A DNA stretch of 64,000 bases from positions 101,326 to 165,325 of the forward strand of contig NZ_CACVCH010000081.1 of the NCBI RefSeq assembly GCF_902729425.1, in the 5' to 3' direction. The notes under the pieces were generated by a model. It was not told the DNA's origin. It saw only the letters and a program-made list of their open reading frames with translations, and did no database searches. Position 1 is the stretch's first letter. Every line of letters starts with the position of its first letter. Position numbers and translations under genes: made by a program. The stretch comes from Magnetospirillum sp. SS-4 (lineage in GTDB: Bacteria > Pseudomonadota > Alphaproteobacteria > Rhodospirillales > Magnetospirillaceae). Shown here piece by piece: positions 44,258 through 52,417 of the stretch.

Positions 44258-47200
44258 TCAGGACTCGTCGTCGCGCCGTTTAGCGGCGATCCGGTTGCGT
44301 CCATCCCGCTTCGCCCGGTAGAGCTGGGCATCGACCATGGCCAGCAGGTCCTTGGCCGTATCCCGGGGCTGGCACGTCACGGTCAGGACTCCCAGGCTGA
44401 CGGTGACGAAGGCGGCGGTGTCCGAGCCGGCGTGGGGGATGCGCAGGCCGGCGACGATGGAACGGATGCGCTCGGCCAGCGCGTTGGCCCCGGCATGATC
44501 GGTCTCGGGCAGGACGATACAGAATTCCTCGCCGCCATAGCGGGCCGAATGGTCGGCGGACCGGCTGACGACGCTGCGGATGGCGCAACCGACCTGCCGC
44601 AGGCAGTCGTCTCCCGCGACGTGGCCATAGCTGTCGTTGAACGCCTTGAAGTGGTCGACGTCGAGCAGGACCAGCGACAGCAATCCCCTGGACCGGCGCA
44701 GGCGGCGCAATTCCGCCTCCAGCACCTCGTCGAAGCGCCGACGGTTCTCCAGGCCGGTGAGTCCGTCGATCTCGGCCAGGATGGTCAGCCCCTCGCGCGC
44801 TTTCTTCAGTTCGATCTGGTTGCGAATCCGCATGCGGATGATCGGGGGGGATATGGGCTTGGAAACGTAATCGGCCGCCCCCACTTCCAATCCCCGGATT
44901 TCGGCGTCGATATCGCCCAGCGACGTCAGGAAGATGACCGGAATGTGCGAGGTGGCGGCATTGGCCTTCAGGTGGGCGCAGACCTCGTAGCCGTTCATGC
45001 CGGGCATCATGATGTCGAGCAGGATCAGGTCCGGGGCGACGCTGCGGGCCAGTTCAAGCGCCCCGGGGCCGTCGGAGGCGACCACGATCTCGTGTTCGGT
45101 CTTCAGTATGTCGCGCAGAACCTGGATGTTCAGCGGGTCGTCGTCGATCATCAGGACCCGGGTGTCCTTGGCGCACAGGGGGGCGCCGGCGGTCGCGGTT
45201 CCGCATTGGCAGGCCGCCGCCGTCTCGGATTCCGCGATGACGCCGGCGCTCGCCAGGGCCGGCGACAGCACCGCCTCCAGCGCGGCGATGCCGGAGGCCG
45301 GATCGCCCCGGCCATGGCGGATGGCGGTTTCCAGTTCCCGGGCGGCGGTGAACAGCGCCGTCGCCCCCAGGGTTCCGGCCACGCCCCGGAGGGAATGGGC
45401 CAGCCGTTGCGCCTCGGTGCGGCTGCCGTCGCGGATCAGGCGGCGCAGGTCGTCGGCGGCATGGAGATAGTGCTGGCGGAACCCGACGATCACCTCGCGC
45501 AGCAGCAGCCGGTTGCCGCCGACGCGCTTGGTGGCGGCGGCGAGGTCGAACGGCGGCAACTGGTCGGGCAGGATGTCGCCGCCCGCGGGCGGGGGCGGTT
45601 CCGGTCGGGCGGGCGGATGCCGCAGGTGACGCAGCAAGGCGTCGCGAAGGGCGACGGCGTCGATCGGCTTGGTGATGACGTCGTCCATGCCGGCGGCGCG
45701 GCAGGCCTGAATCTCGTCCTCCATGGCCAGGGCGGTCAGCCCGATGACGGGAAGGCGGTCGCCGCCGGTCCGGGCGCGGATCAGGCCGGTCGCGGCGATG
45801 CCGTCCATCTCGGGCATGTCCACGTCCATCAGGACGGCATCGTAGCCGCCGCTGTCGCCAAGGACGGCGTCGACCGCCAGCCGGCCGTTGCCGACGACGT
45901 CGACGTGCAATCCCATTGCCCGAAGCAGGGTCTCGGCGACCCTCTGGTTGATGGGGTTGTCCTCGACGACCAGGACACGGGCCGGATTGGCCAGATCGAA
46001 ATCGGCCGGGGCCTCGTCCGTCCCCGGATCGGCGCCGATTTCCTCCGGGGATCGGCTGGATACCTCGAACGGCACCTCGAACCAGAACGTGCTGCCTTCG
46101 CCCACCCGGCTGTGGACACCGATCCGTCCGCCCATGGCGTCGATGATTTTCTTGCAGATGGCAAGGCCAAGGCCGGTTCCGCCGAAGCGCCGGGCGATCG
46201 ATGAATCGGCCTGGGTATAGGCGGTGAACAGGGACGGGATCGCCTCGTCCGCAATGCCGATGCCGGTGTCGGCGACGGAGAAGTGCAGCGTCGCCCCGGC
46301 GGCGGCGTGCCGCGTGACGGTCACCGCCATGGTGACGTCGCCGTGATCGGTGAACTTGATGGCGTTGACCACCAGATTGAGCAGCACCTGACGCAGCCGG
46401 GTGGGATCGCCCCTGAGGCGGCGCGGAACCGCCTCGTCGGCATGCATGGACAGCCGCACCCCCTTTGCCTCGGCGCGCGACGCCATCAGCGAGGTGATGC
46501 TGGAGCCGAGGCGCCATAGGTCGAAATCCACCCGTTCCAGTTCCAGGCGTCCCGAATCCAGCTTCGAGAAGCTGAGGGCGTCGTCGACGATGCTTAGCAG
46601 CGCATGGCTGGAATAGTGGATGGTCTCGACCCAGTCGGTCTGGTCGGGGGCGAGCGGGCTGCGGCGCAGCAATTGCAGCATCCCGATGATGCCGTTCAGC
46701 GGCGTGCGGATTTCGTGGCTCATCATCGCCAGGAATTCGGACTTGGCGCGGGCGCCTTGCTCGGCCTCGACCTTCGCCTGCCGCAAGGCGTCGTCGATCA
46801 GGCGGCGCTCGGTGATGTCGCGGATGATGCCGATGAACAGCCGTTCGCGCGGACCGGACCAGCTCGACACGGTCAGCTCGATGGGAAACTCGCTGCCGTC
46901 GCGGCGCAAGGCGTACAATTCGCGGGTCCGGCCCGAGAACGGGATGGCGCTTTCCCGGCACAGGCGGGCGACACCGCCATCATGGGCGGCGCGGTAGCGC
47001 TCGGGAATCACCACATGCAGCGGCCGTCCGATCATCGCCGCCTCGTCATGGCCGAAAATGGCCTCGGCGCCGCGATTCCACGACAGGATCACACTGTTCT
47101 GGTCAATGGTGACGACCGCGTCCGCCGCCACGGCGGTCAGCGAGGCGAAGCGCGATTCGGTGCCGTCGCGGCGCCGGTCCGACCGTGACCGCCGCCACAG

Positions 47201-47272
47201 GCCGGCGGCCAGAAGGCCGGCGCACAGGCCCAGCAGCAGGGTTGCGATCATGATGCCATCCGGGGCGTTCAC
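44258..47272 (-). CDS. PAS hybrid histidine kinase with REC, HPt, REC and GGDEF domains
   Basis: This 1004-residue protein contains a complete phosphorelay ending in a diguanylate cyclase. In order: one N-terminal TM (about 7-25), PAS (40-155), HisKA with H186 in MMSHEIRTPL, HATPase (about 295-410), receiver 1 (VLVVEDNPINQR, VLMDVDMPEMDG), HPt (RLAHSLRGVAGTLGA), receiver 2 (VLMIDDDPLNIQV, LILLDIMMPGMNG) and GGDEF with active GGEEF and an I-site RSAD five residues before it. The plausible relay is kinase to REC1 to HPt to REC2 to cyclase. GTG 47272 follows GGAG and lies 15 bases after the stop of the hemerythrin-EAL gene, so the two form one operon. Confidence 0.92.
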   Translation of the reverse strand: MNAPDGIMIATLLLGLCAGLLAAGLWRRSRSDRRRDGTESRFASLTAVAADAVVTIDQNSVILSWNRGAEAIFGHDEAAMIGRPLHVVIPERYRAAHDGGVARLCRESAIPFSGRTRELYALRRDGSEFPIELTVSSWSGPRERLFIGIIRDITERRLIDDALRQAKVEAEQGARAKSEFLAMMSHEIRTPLNGIIGMLQLLRRSPLAPDQTDWVETIHYSSHALLSIVDDALSFSKLDSGRLELERVDFDLWRLGSSITSLMASRAEAKGVRLSMHADEAVPRRLRGDPTRLRQVLLNLVVNAIKFTDHGDVTMAVTVTRHAAAGATLHFSVADTGIGIADEAIPSLFTAYTQADSSIARRFGGTGLGLAICKKIIDAMGGRIGVHSRVGEGSTFWFEVPFEVSSRSPEEIGADPGTDEAPADFDLANPARVLVVEDNPINQRVAETLLRAMGLHVDVVGNGRLAVDAVLGDSGGYDAVLMDVDMPEMDGIAATGLIRARTGGDRLPVIGLTALAMEDEIQACRAAGMDDVITKPIDAVALRDALLRHLRHPPARPEPPPPAGGDILPDQLPPFDLAAATKRVGGNRLLLREVIVGFRQHYLHAADDLRRLIRDGSRTEAQRLAHSLRGVAGTLGATALFTAARELETAIRHGRGDPASGIAALEAVLSPALASAGVIAESETAAACQCGTATAGAPLCAKDTRVLMIDDDPLNIQVLRDILKTEHEIVVASDGPGALELARSVAPDLILLDIMMPGMNGYEVCAHLKANAATSHIPVIFLTSLGDIDAEIRGLEVGAADYVSKPISPPIIRMRIRNQIELKKAREGLTILAEIDGLTGLENRRRFDEVLEAELRRLRRSRGLLSLVLLDVDHFKAFNDSYGHVAGDDCLRQVGCAIRSVVSRSADHSARYGGEEFCIVLPETDHAGANALAERIRSIVAGLRIPHAGSDTAAFVTVSLGVLTVTCQPRDTAKDLLAMVDAQLYRAKRDGRNRIAAKRRDDES

Positions 47273-47287
47273 GCTGTTCTCCGCGCC

Positions 47288-48568
47288 TCAGACGGCATCG
47301 GCGAGGCGGCGGTCCTGGGCGACCAGCGATTCGAACGCCTGCGGCCCGGCCAGGGCCGGCGCGATGGTGTATCCCTGGACCAGGTCGCAGCCGGCCAGTT
47401 CCAGCGCCTCGACCTGCTCGGCGGTTTCGACGCCCTCGGCGACGACGGTCATGCCCAGGCCATGGCCCAGCCGGATGATGGCGTCCACCAGGATGCAGCT
47501 GTCGAGGGCGGCCGGCATGTCGTCGATGAAGCTCTTGTCGATCTTGACGGTCGAGGCGCTGAAGCGCTTCAGGTAGGCCAGCGAGGAATAGCCGGTTCCA
47601 AAATCGTCGATGGCGATTCCGATTCCCATTCCGGTCAGGGCGTCGATCACGCCGCGCAGCGCCGGCTCCATCATCACCCCCTCGGTCATCTCCAGTTCCA
47701 GGCTGGCCGGCGGCAATCCGGTCTCGTCCAGGACCGACGACACCATCGCGGCGAAGCCGTTCCCCTGGTTCAGTTGATGGGGCGAGACGTTGACGGCGAT
47801 GGAGGCGGCGTGGCCCTCGGCGCTCCAGCGGGCGGCCTCGCGGCATGACGCCGCCAGCATCGCCTCGCCCAGGGCGGACACCAGGCCGGTCCGTTCGGCG
47901 ATGGCGATGAAGCGGATGGGGGGAATGGCGCCCCAATGTGGATCGGACCAGCGGGCCAGCGCCTCGAAGCCGATGATCCGCTTGCGGAAGATGTCGAATT
48001 TCGGCTGGAAGAACGGGGTTACGCCGCCCTGGCGAAGGGCGCGTCCAAGCGCCTCGGTCAGTTGCTCGTCGCTGGGAACCGCCCTGGGGTCCGGTTCCTC
48101 CCCGAACAGGGTGATCCGGCCGGCCGGAGCGCAGGCCGTCGCCTCGAACGAGGGATAAAGATCGGCGTCCTCGCGGTTGATGCGCTGTTCCAGGGCGGCC
48201 AGGACCGTCGACGTCTCGGCGACGAAGCGGGCGGGATCGCGGCTGATGGCCTGGGGGCCGGGCCAGGTTCGCCGGTAACGGTCGAATTCGGCCTTCATCC
48301 CCCCCATCTCGACCTCGAAACGGTCGGCGATGGCCTGGAGATGGGGAACGGGCCAGCTTCGCAGCTTGGGATAGAGCAGACGGTCCTCCAGCGCCAGATG
48401 GATCGAGAACTTGCCGAACAATTCCCTAAGGATGGTGGCGACGGCGCCCGGATCGAGGCTGACATGGGCCACGTCCAGGATGTCGCGGATGCGCCCCATC
48501 ATGTCGCGCATCTGGTGATGATGGCGGCGGAAGCTGTCGGTCGCGGCGGCGGGCGGAGGAATGGACAT
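47288..48568 (-). CDS. c-di-GMP phosphodiesterase (EAL) with N-terminal hemerythrin-like domain
   Basis: This 426-residue cytoplasmic protein begins with an HHE hemerythrin-like bundle (about 10-145: RRHHHQMRDMM, IHLALEDRLLYPKL, INREDADLYPSF). A full EAL domain follows (about 175-415) with EALARW, NVSPHQL, LEMTEG, DDFGTGYSS, KIDKSF, VVAEGVET and QGY, so the phosphodiesterase looks active. Hemerythrins bind O2, NO or iron through a di-iron site. In the third motif the expected H-x3-E reads R129-I-N-R-E133, so one ligand may be lost. ATG 48568 gives a clean domain start. The upstream gene is an HPP protein and the downstream gene a kinase-GGDEF. Confidence 0.88.
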   Translation of the reverse strand: MSIPPPAAATDSFRRHHHQMRDMMGRIRDILDVAHVSLDPGAVATILRELFGKFSIHLALEDRLLYPKLRSWPVPHLQAIADRFEVEMGGMKAEFDRYRRTWPGPQAISRDPARFVAETSTVLAALEQRINREDADLYPSFEATACAPAGRITLFGEEPDPRAVPSDEQLTEALGRALRQGGVTPFFQPKFDIFRKRIIGFEALARWSDPHWGAIPPIRFIAIAERTGLVSALGEAMLAASCREAARWSAEGHAASIAVNVSPHQLNQGNGFAAMVSSVLDETGLPPASLELEMTEGVMMEPALRGVIDALTGMGIGIAIDDFGTGYSSLAYLKRFSASTVKIDKSFIDDMPAALDSCILVDAIIRLGHGLGMTVVAEGVETAEQVEALELAGCDLVQGYTIAPALAGPQAFESLVAQDRRLADAV

Positions 48569-48615
48569 GGGGGACGGGGTTCCAATCGCGGGGAAATGAA
48601 TGTTCCGCTCCGGCG

Positions 48616-49116
48616 TCAGGGGACGCGGACCGGCAGCGGATAGACCGATCGCGGCGGTATGCGGTGAATCAGCAGCCCCACCAGCACCAGGGTCACCGTT
48701 CCAACCAGGACGGGGGTGAAGAGGAAGCTCCAGTCGGGGTGAAGCATCATCACCACGATCGGGTCGGCCCCGGCGGGGGGGTGGGTGAGGCGCAGCATTC
48801 CCAGCACCCCGATCACCAGCCCGACCGCCAGGGCGATGGACCAGCCGCTTTGAGGCAGCACCTGATCCAAGATCAGGGCGAGCAGGGTGGCGATGACATG
48901 TCCCCCGATCAGGTTGACCGGCTGCGACAGCGGGCTGTCGGGAAGGCCGAACAGCAGCACCGCCGACGCCCCCAGCGGCGCCAGCAGCATCGGCGTGCCG
49001 GTCCACTCTCCCAGCATCGCCACCACCGCCAGTCCGGTCAGCCCGCCCAACGCCGCCTTGGCCCAGTTCGATGAGCCGTGCGAGGGCTGGTGACGGTGAA
49101 TAAAACGGCGGGGCAT
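48616..49116 (-). CDS. HPP-family integral membrane protein
   Basis: This 166-residue protein has four or five membrane helices and the HPP family signature LRLTHPPAGADPIVVMM near residues 108-124, plus LLAPLGASAVLLFGLPDSPLSQPVNLIGGHV. Plant and cyanobacterial HPP proteins include nitrite transporters, so a nitrite or NOx link is possible. No CBS domains are fused. GAAGGAA precedes the ATG. It is the first gene of the minus-strand set with hemerythrin-EAL and kinase-GGDEF, and it diverges from the nitric oxide reductase operon. Confidence 0.8.
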   Translation of the reverse strand: MPRRFIHRHQPSHGSSNWAKAALGGLTGLAVVAMLGEWTGTPMLLAPLGASAVLLFGLPDSPLSQPVNLIGGHVIATLLALILDQVLPQSGWSIALAVGLVIGVLGMLRLTHPPAGADPIVVMMLHPDWSFLFTPVLVGTVTLVLVGLLIHRIPPRSVYPLPVRVP

Positions 49117-49484
49117 CGGCGCGTTCCTTCAAGCCTGGAATGACAAAGCGGGGCGATGGTGTCGGTCGCGTGCCTTCCTGACATTGACGTTGGTTAACTG
49201 ACTAAATTGATATGGTAAAATGATGTTCCCGGATTGTGATGCCGGATGTCCATGGGTGAGGCTATTTCCGATTAATGGGATCGAAAAAAATATGACGACA
49301 TTTTTTCATGCTCATGGCTTGTATCAAAAAAATTGTTTAATAACAATTTATTAACTCGTGTTTTGCTGGCTCTTTCGCAGGGTGGCCCCACACTCAACAT
49401 GGTTGACTTTCTTGCTCGGGTTTGGTTCGGTTTAAACATGCATTGAGAATGCATCGATACAATGACCCTGAGAAGGAGGTTCTC
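49117..49484. other. AT-rich divergent control region of the NOx locus
   Basis: These 368 bases hold no convincing gene. The central part (49200-49350) is strongly A+T-rich with poly-A and poly-T tracts. It contains one clear palindrome (49330-49349) and a TTGACT at 49403 that could be a -35 element, though no good -10 follows at 17 bases. Confidence 0.55.
49330..49349. promoter_or_regulatory. FNR/NnrR-type palindrome (TTG-N8-CAA)
   Basis: AAATTGTT-TAAT-AACAATTT is a perfect 20-base palindrome whose core TTG-N8-CAA (49333-49346) matches sites of CRP/FNR-family NO regulators such as NnrR/DNR. It sits between the nitric oxide reductase operon and the HPP-EAL-GGDEF operon. Confidence 0.5.
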
Positions 49485-49757
49485 ATGACCAAGTTGATCG
49501 CTAGGATTTTATCGGTTGCCGCCCTTGTGGCCATCGCCATGCCGGCCGTGGCGGTCGACGCCGCCGCTTCCGGCTCTTCCGGCCTGTCGACGGCGCTGGA
49601 GGTAGTTGGAATCGGCAATCCGCACCCTGTCCGTCAGGTCTCGGCCGGCGATGAAAACCGCGAGGTGGAGCGGCGCCGGATCGAGATCTCCAATTGGGAA
49701 AAGCTGTTCGGACGGCAGCTGTTCCCGGCCATGGGCGTGGGGAACCATGCCCGCTGA
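49485..49757 (+). CDS. Small exported protein upstream of norSY
   Basis: This 90-residue protein has a Sec signal peptide (MTKLIARILSVAALVAIAMPAVAVDA, cleavage near residue 22-26) and a short, charged mature part (GDENREVERRRIEISNWEKLFGRQLFPAMGVGNH). I recognise no family. The ribosome site AAGGAGGT is near perfect and fixes ATG 49485, while the longer in-frame start lacks one. It ends 75 bases before norS and is probably cotranscribed, suggesting a periplasmic role in NO reduction or assembly. Confidence 0.65.
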   Translation: MTKLIARILSVAALVAIAMPAVAVDAAASGSSGLSTALEVVGIGNPHPVRQVSAGDENREVERRRIEISNWEKLFGRQLFPAMGVGNHAR

Positions 49758-49832
49758 CGGGGGCCGCGCGGCGGCCTCGGCCGCCGCGATATCGGCATTC
49801 CAGTACGTTAATACCAAATAAGGAACGTCCAA

Positions 49833-50360
49833 ATGGTCCAACACATCGCCTGGGTGATTACCCTGGTCGCCATGGGAGCCGTCACCATCGGCTTCCTGTG
49901 GGTCGCCGCCGGCGCCGGGAACTTCGCCGAATATCCGGGAATCGTCCAGAAGGCCTACAGGATACGCAAGGTGCTGTTCATCGCCTTGCTGGCGGTTTCG
50001 GGCGGCGTCAGCGCCGCCACCCTGGGCGATCTGCCCTATGCCGCCACCCATGGGGCCGAATCCGGAAAATTCCAGGTGATCGACGCGGTCGGCGCCCGCT
50101 GGCAATGGGAGCTTTCGGCCGACCGGGCCGTGGTCGGCCAACCGGTCCGGTTTCGCGTCACCGCCACCGATGTGACGCATGGCTTCGGCATCTACGACGA
50201 ATCCATGCGTCTGCTGGCCCAGACCCAGGCGATGCCCGGATATACCAACGTCCTGACCTATACCTTCCGCCAGGCCGGACGCTATCGCCTGCTTTGCCTC
50301 GAATACTGCGGTGTCGCCCATCATGGCATGATGGGCGAGTTCACCGTGGTCGACCGCTGA
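49833..50360 (+). CDS. norS: CuA-containing heme-copper oxidase subunit II (NorS-like)
   Basis: This 175-residue membrane protein has two N-terminal TM helices (about 5-27 and 47-64) and a periplasmic cupredoxin domain. The CuA ligands are complete: H116 in VTHGF, then C155, E157, C159, H163 and M166 in CLEYCGVAHHGM. It would pass electrons from cytochrome c to the catalytic subunit encoded next. Gene order II-I-SCO-small membrane protein matches norS-norY-senC-orf1 of sNOR nitric oxide reductases; an annotation as cytochrome c oxidase subunit II is the alternative. AAGGAACG precedes the ATG. Confidence 0.8.
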   Translation: MVQHIAWVITLVAMGAVTIGFLWVAAGAGNFAEYPGIVQKAYRIRKVLFIALLAVSGGVSAATLGDLPYAATHGAESGKFQVIDAVGARWQWELSADRAVVGQPVRFRVTATDVTHGFGIYDESMRLLAQTQAMPGYTNVLTYTFRQAGRYRLLCLEYCGVAHHGMMGEFTVVDR

Positions 50361-50372
50361 AGGAGACCGGCC

Positions 50373-51824
50373 ATGGCCGACCATTCCATTCTTGTTCCGA
50401 CCCAGGGCGCGAGGCGCGCCGTGGGAGCCTATCTCGCGGTGTTCGGCGCGGTTCTCCTGCTGATGATGGTCCTGGGGCTGCTGATGCGGCTCAATCAGGG
50501 CGGGTTGGTGACGTTGCCGCCCGAGCTGTTCTATCAGAGCATGACCGTCCACGGCACCGGCATGGTCGGTGTCGCCGGCATCGGCGGCGCCGCCGTGCTG
50601 TGGCACTTCCTCGGGCGCTACGTCCGGCTGACCACCTGGGTCTTCGTGTTCAACCTCGTCACCTTCGTCATCGGGGCGGCGATGATCCTGTCGGCCGATT
50701 TCATCGGCGGCTTCGCGGCCGCGTGGACCTTTCTGTTTCCCCTGCCGGCCAATGCCGGAGGGCAGTGGGAGGATTGGGCGGCGGCGGTGCATCTGGGCGG
50801 ATTGCTGCTGATCGGGACCGGCTTCCTGCTGTTTCACCTGGACACCGCCCGCGCCATCCTTGGCCGCTACGGCAGCCTGACCCGGGCTCTCGGCTGGCCC
50901 AGCCTGTTCGGCAGCGATCCCCAGCCGCCGCCGGCCACCGTGGTGGCCAGCACCATGGTGCTGATCGTCAACATCCTGGGGCTGGTGTTCGGCGCCTCGG
51001 TTCTGGTGATCAGCCTGATCAACCTGATGGTGCCGCAATTCGCCATCGACGCCATGATCGCCAAGAACATGATCTACTTCTTCGGTCATGTCTTCATCAA
51101 CGCCACCATCTACATGGCGGTGATCGCGGTCTACGAGCTGCTGCCCGAGTACACCGGGCGGCCGTGGAAGCCCAACCGGCCGTTCCTGGCGGCCTGGACC
51201 CTGTCGACCGTCCTGGTGATGGTGGCCTATCCCCACCACCTGCTGATGGATTTCGGCATGCCGCGCTGGGTGCTGATCGTCGGCCAGATCGTGTCCTATA
51301 TCAGCGGCCTGCCGATCCTGGTCGTGACCGCCTTCGGGGCGCTGATGATCGTCTTCCGCTCGGGGCTGCGCTGGGACCTGGGGGCCGGGCTGCTGTTCGT
51401 CGGCGTGTTCGGATGGGCCGCCGGAGTGATTCCGGCCATCATCGACGCCACCATCATCGTCAATTCGGTGATGCACAACACCCTTTGGGTTCCCGGTCAT
51501 TTCCACAGCTACCTGCTGCTGGGACAGGTGGCGATGCTGCTGGGCTTCGCGTGCTGGCTGGGCAAGGCCTCGGGCGGGACCTCCCCGTCGCGCCTGTTCA
51601 ACGCCCTGGCCTTCTGGCTGTTCGTGGGCGGCGGCATCGGCTTGACCCAGTCGTTCCTGTATTCCGGACGGTCGGGGGTTCCGCGCCGGTTCGCCGAATA
51701 TCTGCCGGAATGGATCGGGCAGGCCCGAATCGGCGCCCTGTCGGCGGCGCTGGTGGTGCTTGGCGCCGCCATGCTGGCCGGACGCCTGCTGGCCGGCCTT
51801 CATCGTCCGACCGGAGCCCGCTGA
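50373..51824 (+). CDS. norY: Heme-copper oxidase superfamily subunit I (NorY-like, sNOR nitric oxide reductase)
   Basis: This 483-residue catalytic subunit has about 12 TM helices. The haem and metal histidines are all present: H60 (TVHGTGM), H239 (FFGHVF), H288 and H289 (AYPHHLLMD), and H376 and H378 (VPGHFHSY). In helix VI, aa3/ba3 oxidases have H-x3-Y, whose Tyr is cross-linked and essential for O2 reduction. Here the position reads H239-V-F-I-N243. Loss of that Tyr plus the gene order points to NO reduction rather than O2 reduction. AGGAG precedes the ATG. Its stop overlaps the senC ATG by one base. Confidence 0.78.
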   Translation: MADHSILVPTQGARRAVGAYLAVFGAVLLLMMVLGLLMRLNQGGLVTLPPELFYQSMTVHGTGMVGVAGIGGAAVLWHFLGRYVRLTTWVFVFNLVTFVIGAAMILSADFIGGFAAAWTFLFPLPANAGGQWEDWAAAVHLGGLLLIGTGFLLFHLDTARAILGRYGSLTRALGWPSLFGSDPQPPPATVVASTMVLIVNILGLVFGASVLVISLINLMVPQFAIDAMIAKNMIYFFGHVFINATIYMAVIAVYELLPEYTGRPWKPNRPFLAAWTLSTVLVMVAYPHHLLMDFGMPRWVLIVGQIVSYISGLPILVVTAFGALMIVFRSGLRWDLGAGLLFVGVFGWAAGVIPAIIDATIIVNSVMHNTLWVPGHFHSYLLLGQVAMLLGFACWLGKASGGTSPSRLFNALAFWLFVGGGIGLTQSFLYSGRSGVPRRFAEYLPEWIGQARIGALSAALVVLGAAMLAGRLLAGLHRPTGAR

Positions 51825-52417
51825 TGTGGCGGAGCCTGCTTGCCGCCCTGGCGGTCACCCTCGCCGCCGCCGGGGCGTTCGCCTCGGCCACCGACGGGTT
51901 CAGGGTCGTCACCACCGAGGGCGCCCGGCGGCTGGCGGTCGAGCAGGCTCCGCGTCCGTTTCCGCGGGTGCCCCTGGAGGATCAGGACGGGCGTCCGGTC
52001 CTCGCCGAGTCGCTGCGCGGCCGGGTGGTGCTGGTCGAGTTCATCTATACCCGCTGCCCGACCGTCTGCTCGACCCTGGGCGAGGCCTTCGCGCGGGTGG
52101 CCCGCGCCCTGCCCGGAACCACCCTGCTCAGCATCAGCTTCGACATCGACCACGACGGGCCGGAAGAGTTGCGGCACTACGCGGCCCGTCACGGCGCCGA
52201 TGGCCGTCACTGGCGGGTGGTCCGCCCGACGTCCCGCCATGACCTCGACCGGTTGCTGGACGCCGCCGGAGTGGTGGTGATCCCCGACGGCTGGGGCGGC
52301 TATCAGCACAACGCGGCGGTTCACCTGCTCGACCATGACGGACGTCTGGTCCGCATCCTCGATTTCGAGCCGGTTGCCGCCCTGATCGACGAGGTGAGGC
52401 CGTGGCTTCGGTCCTGA
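51824..52417 (+). CDS. senC: SCO1/SenC-family copper chaperone
   Basis: This 197-residue thioredoxin-fold protein has an N-terminal signal or anchor (LLAALAVTLAAAGAFA). It carries the copper-binding C-x3-C motif FIYTRCPTVCSTLGEAF and the distal His in HNAAVHLLDHDG. SCO proteins deliver copper to the CuA centre of subunit II, so it should mature the product of the gene two upstream. TGATG coupling with the preceding gene and a 16-base overlap with the next place it firmly in the operon. Confidence 0.9.
   Translation: MWRSLLAALAVTLAAAGAFASATDGFRVVTTEGARRLAVEQAPRPFPRVPLEDQDGRPVLAESLRGRVVLVEFIYTRCPTVCSTLGEAFARVARALPGTTLLSISFDIDHDGPEELRHYAARHGADGRHWRVVRPTSRHDLDRLLDAAGVVVIPDGWGGYQHNAAVHLLDHDGRLVRILDFEPVAALIDEVRPWLRS

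Noticed and set aside
49833..51824. Calling norS-norY an ordinary aa3 or cbb3 cytochrome oxidase
   Set aside because: The helix VI Tyr is missing, gene order matches sNOR and there is no CcoO/CcoP or subunit III.
49694..52417. 907-codon open frame spanning norS and norY in another frame
   Set aside because: Only its 3' part from 51824 is real (SCO/SenC); the upstream part is an out-of-frame shadow of the oxidase subunits.
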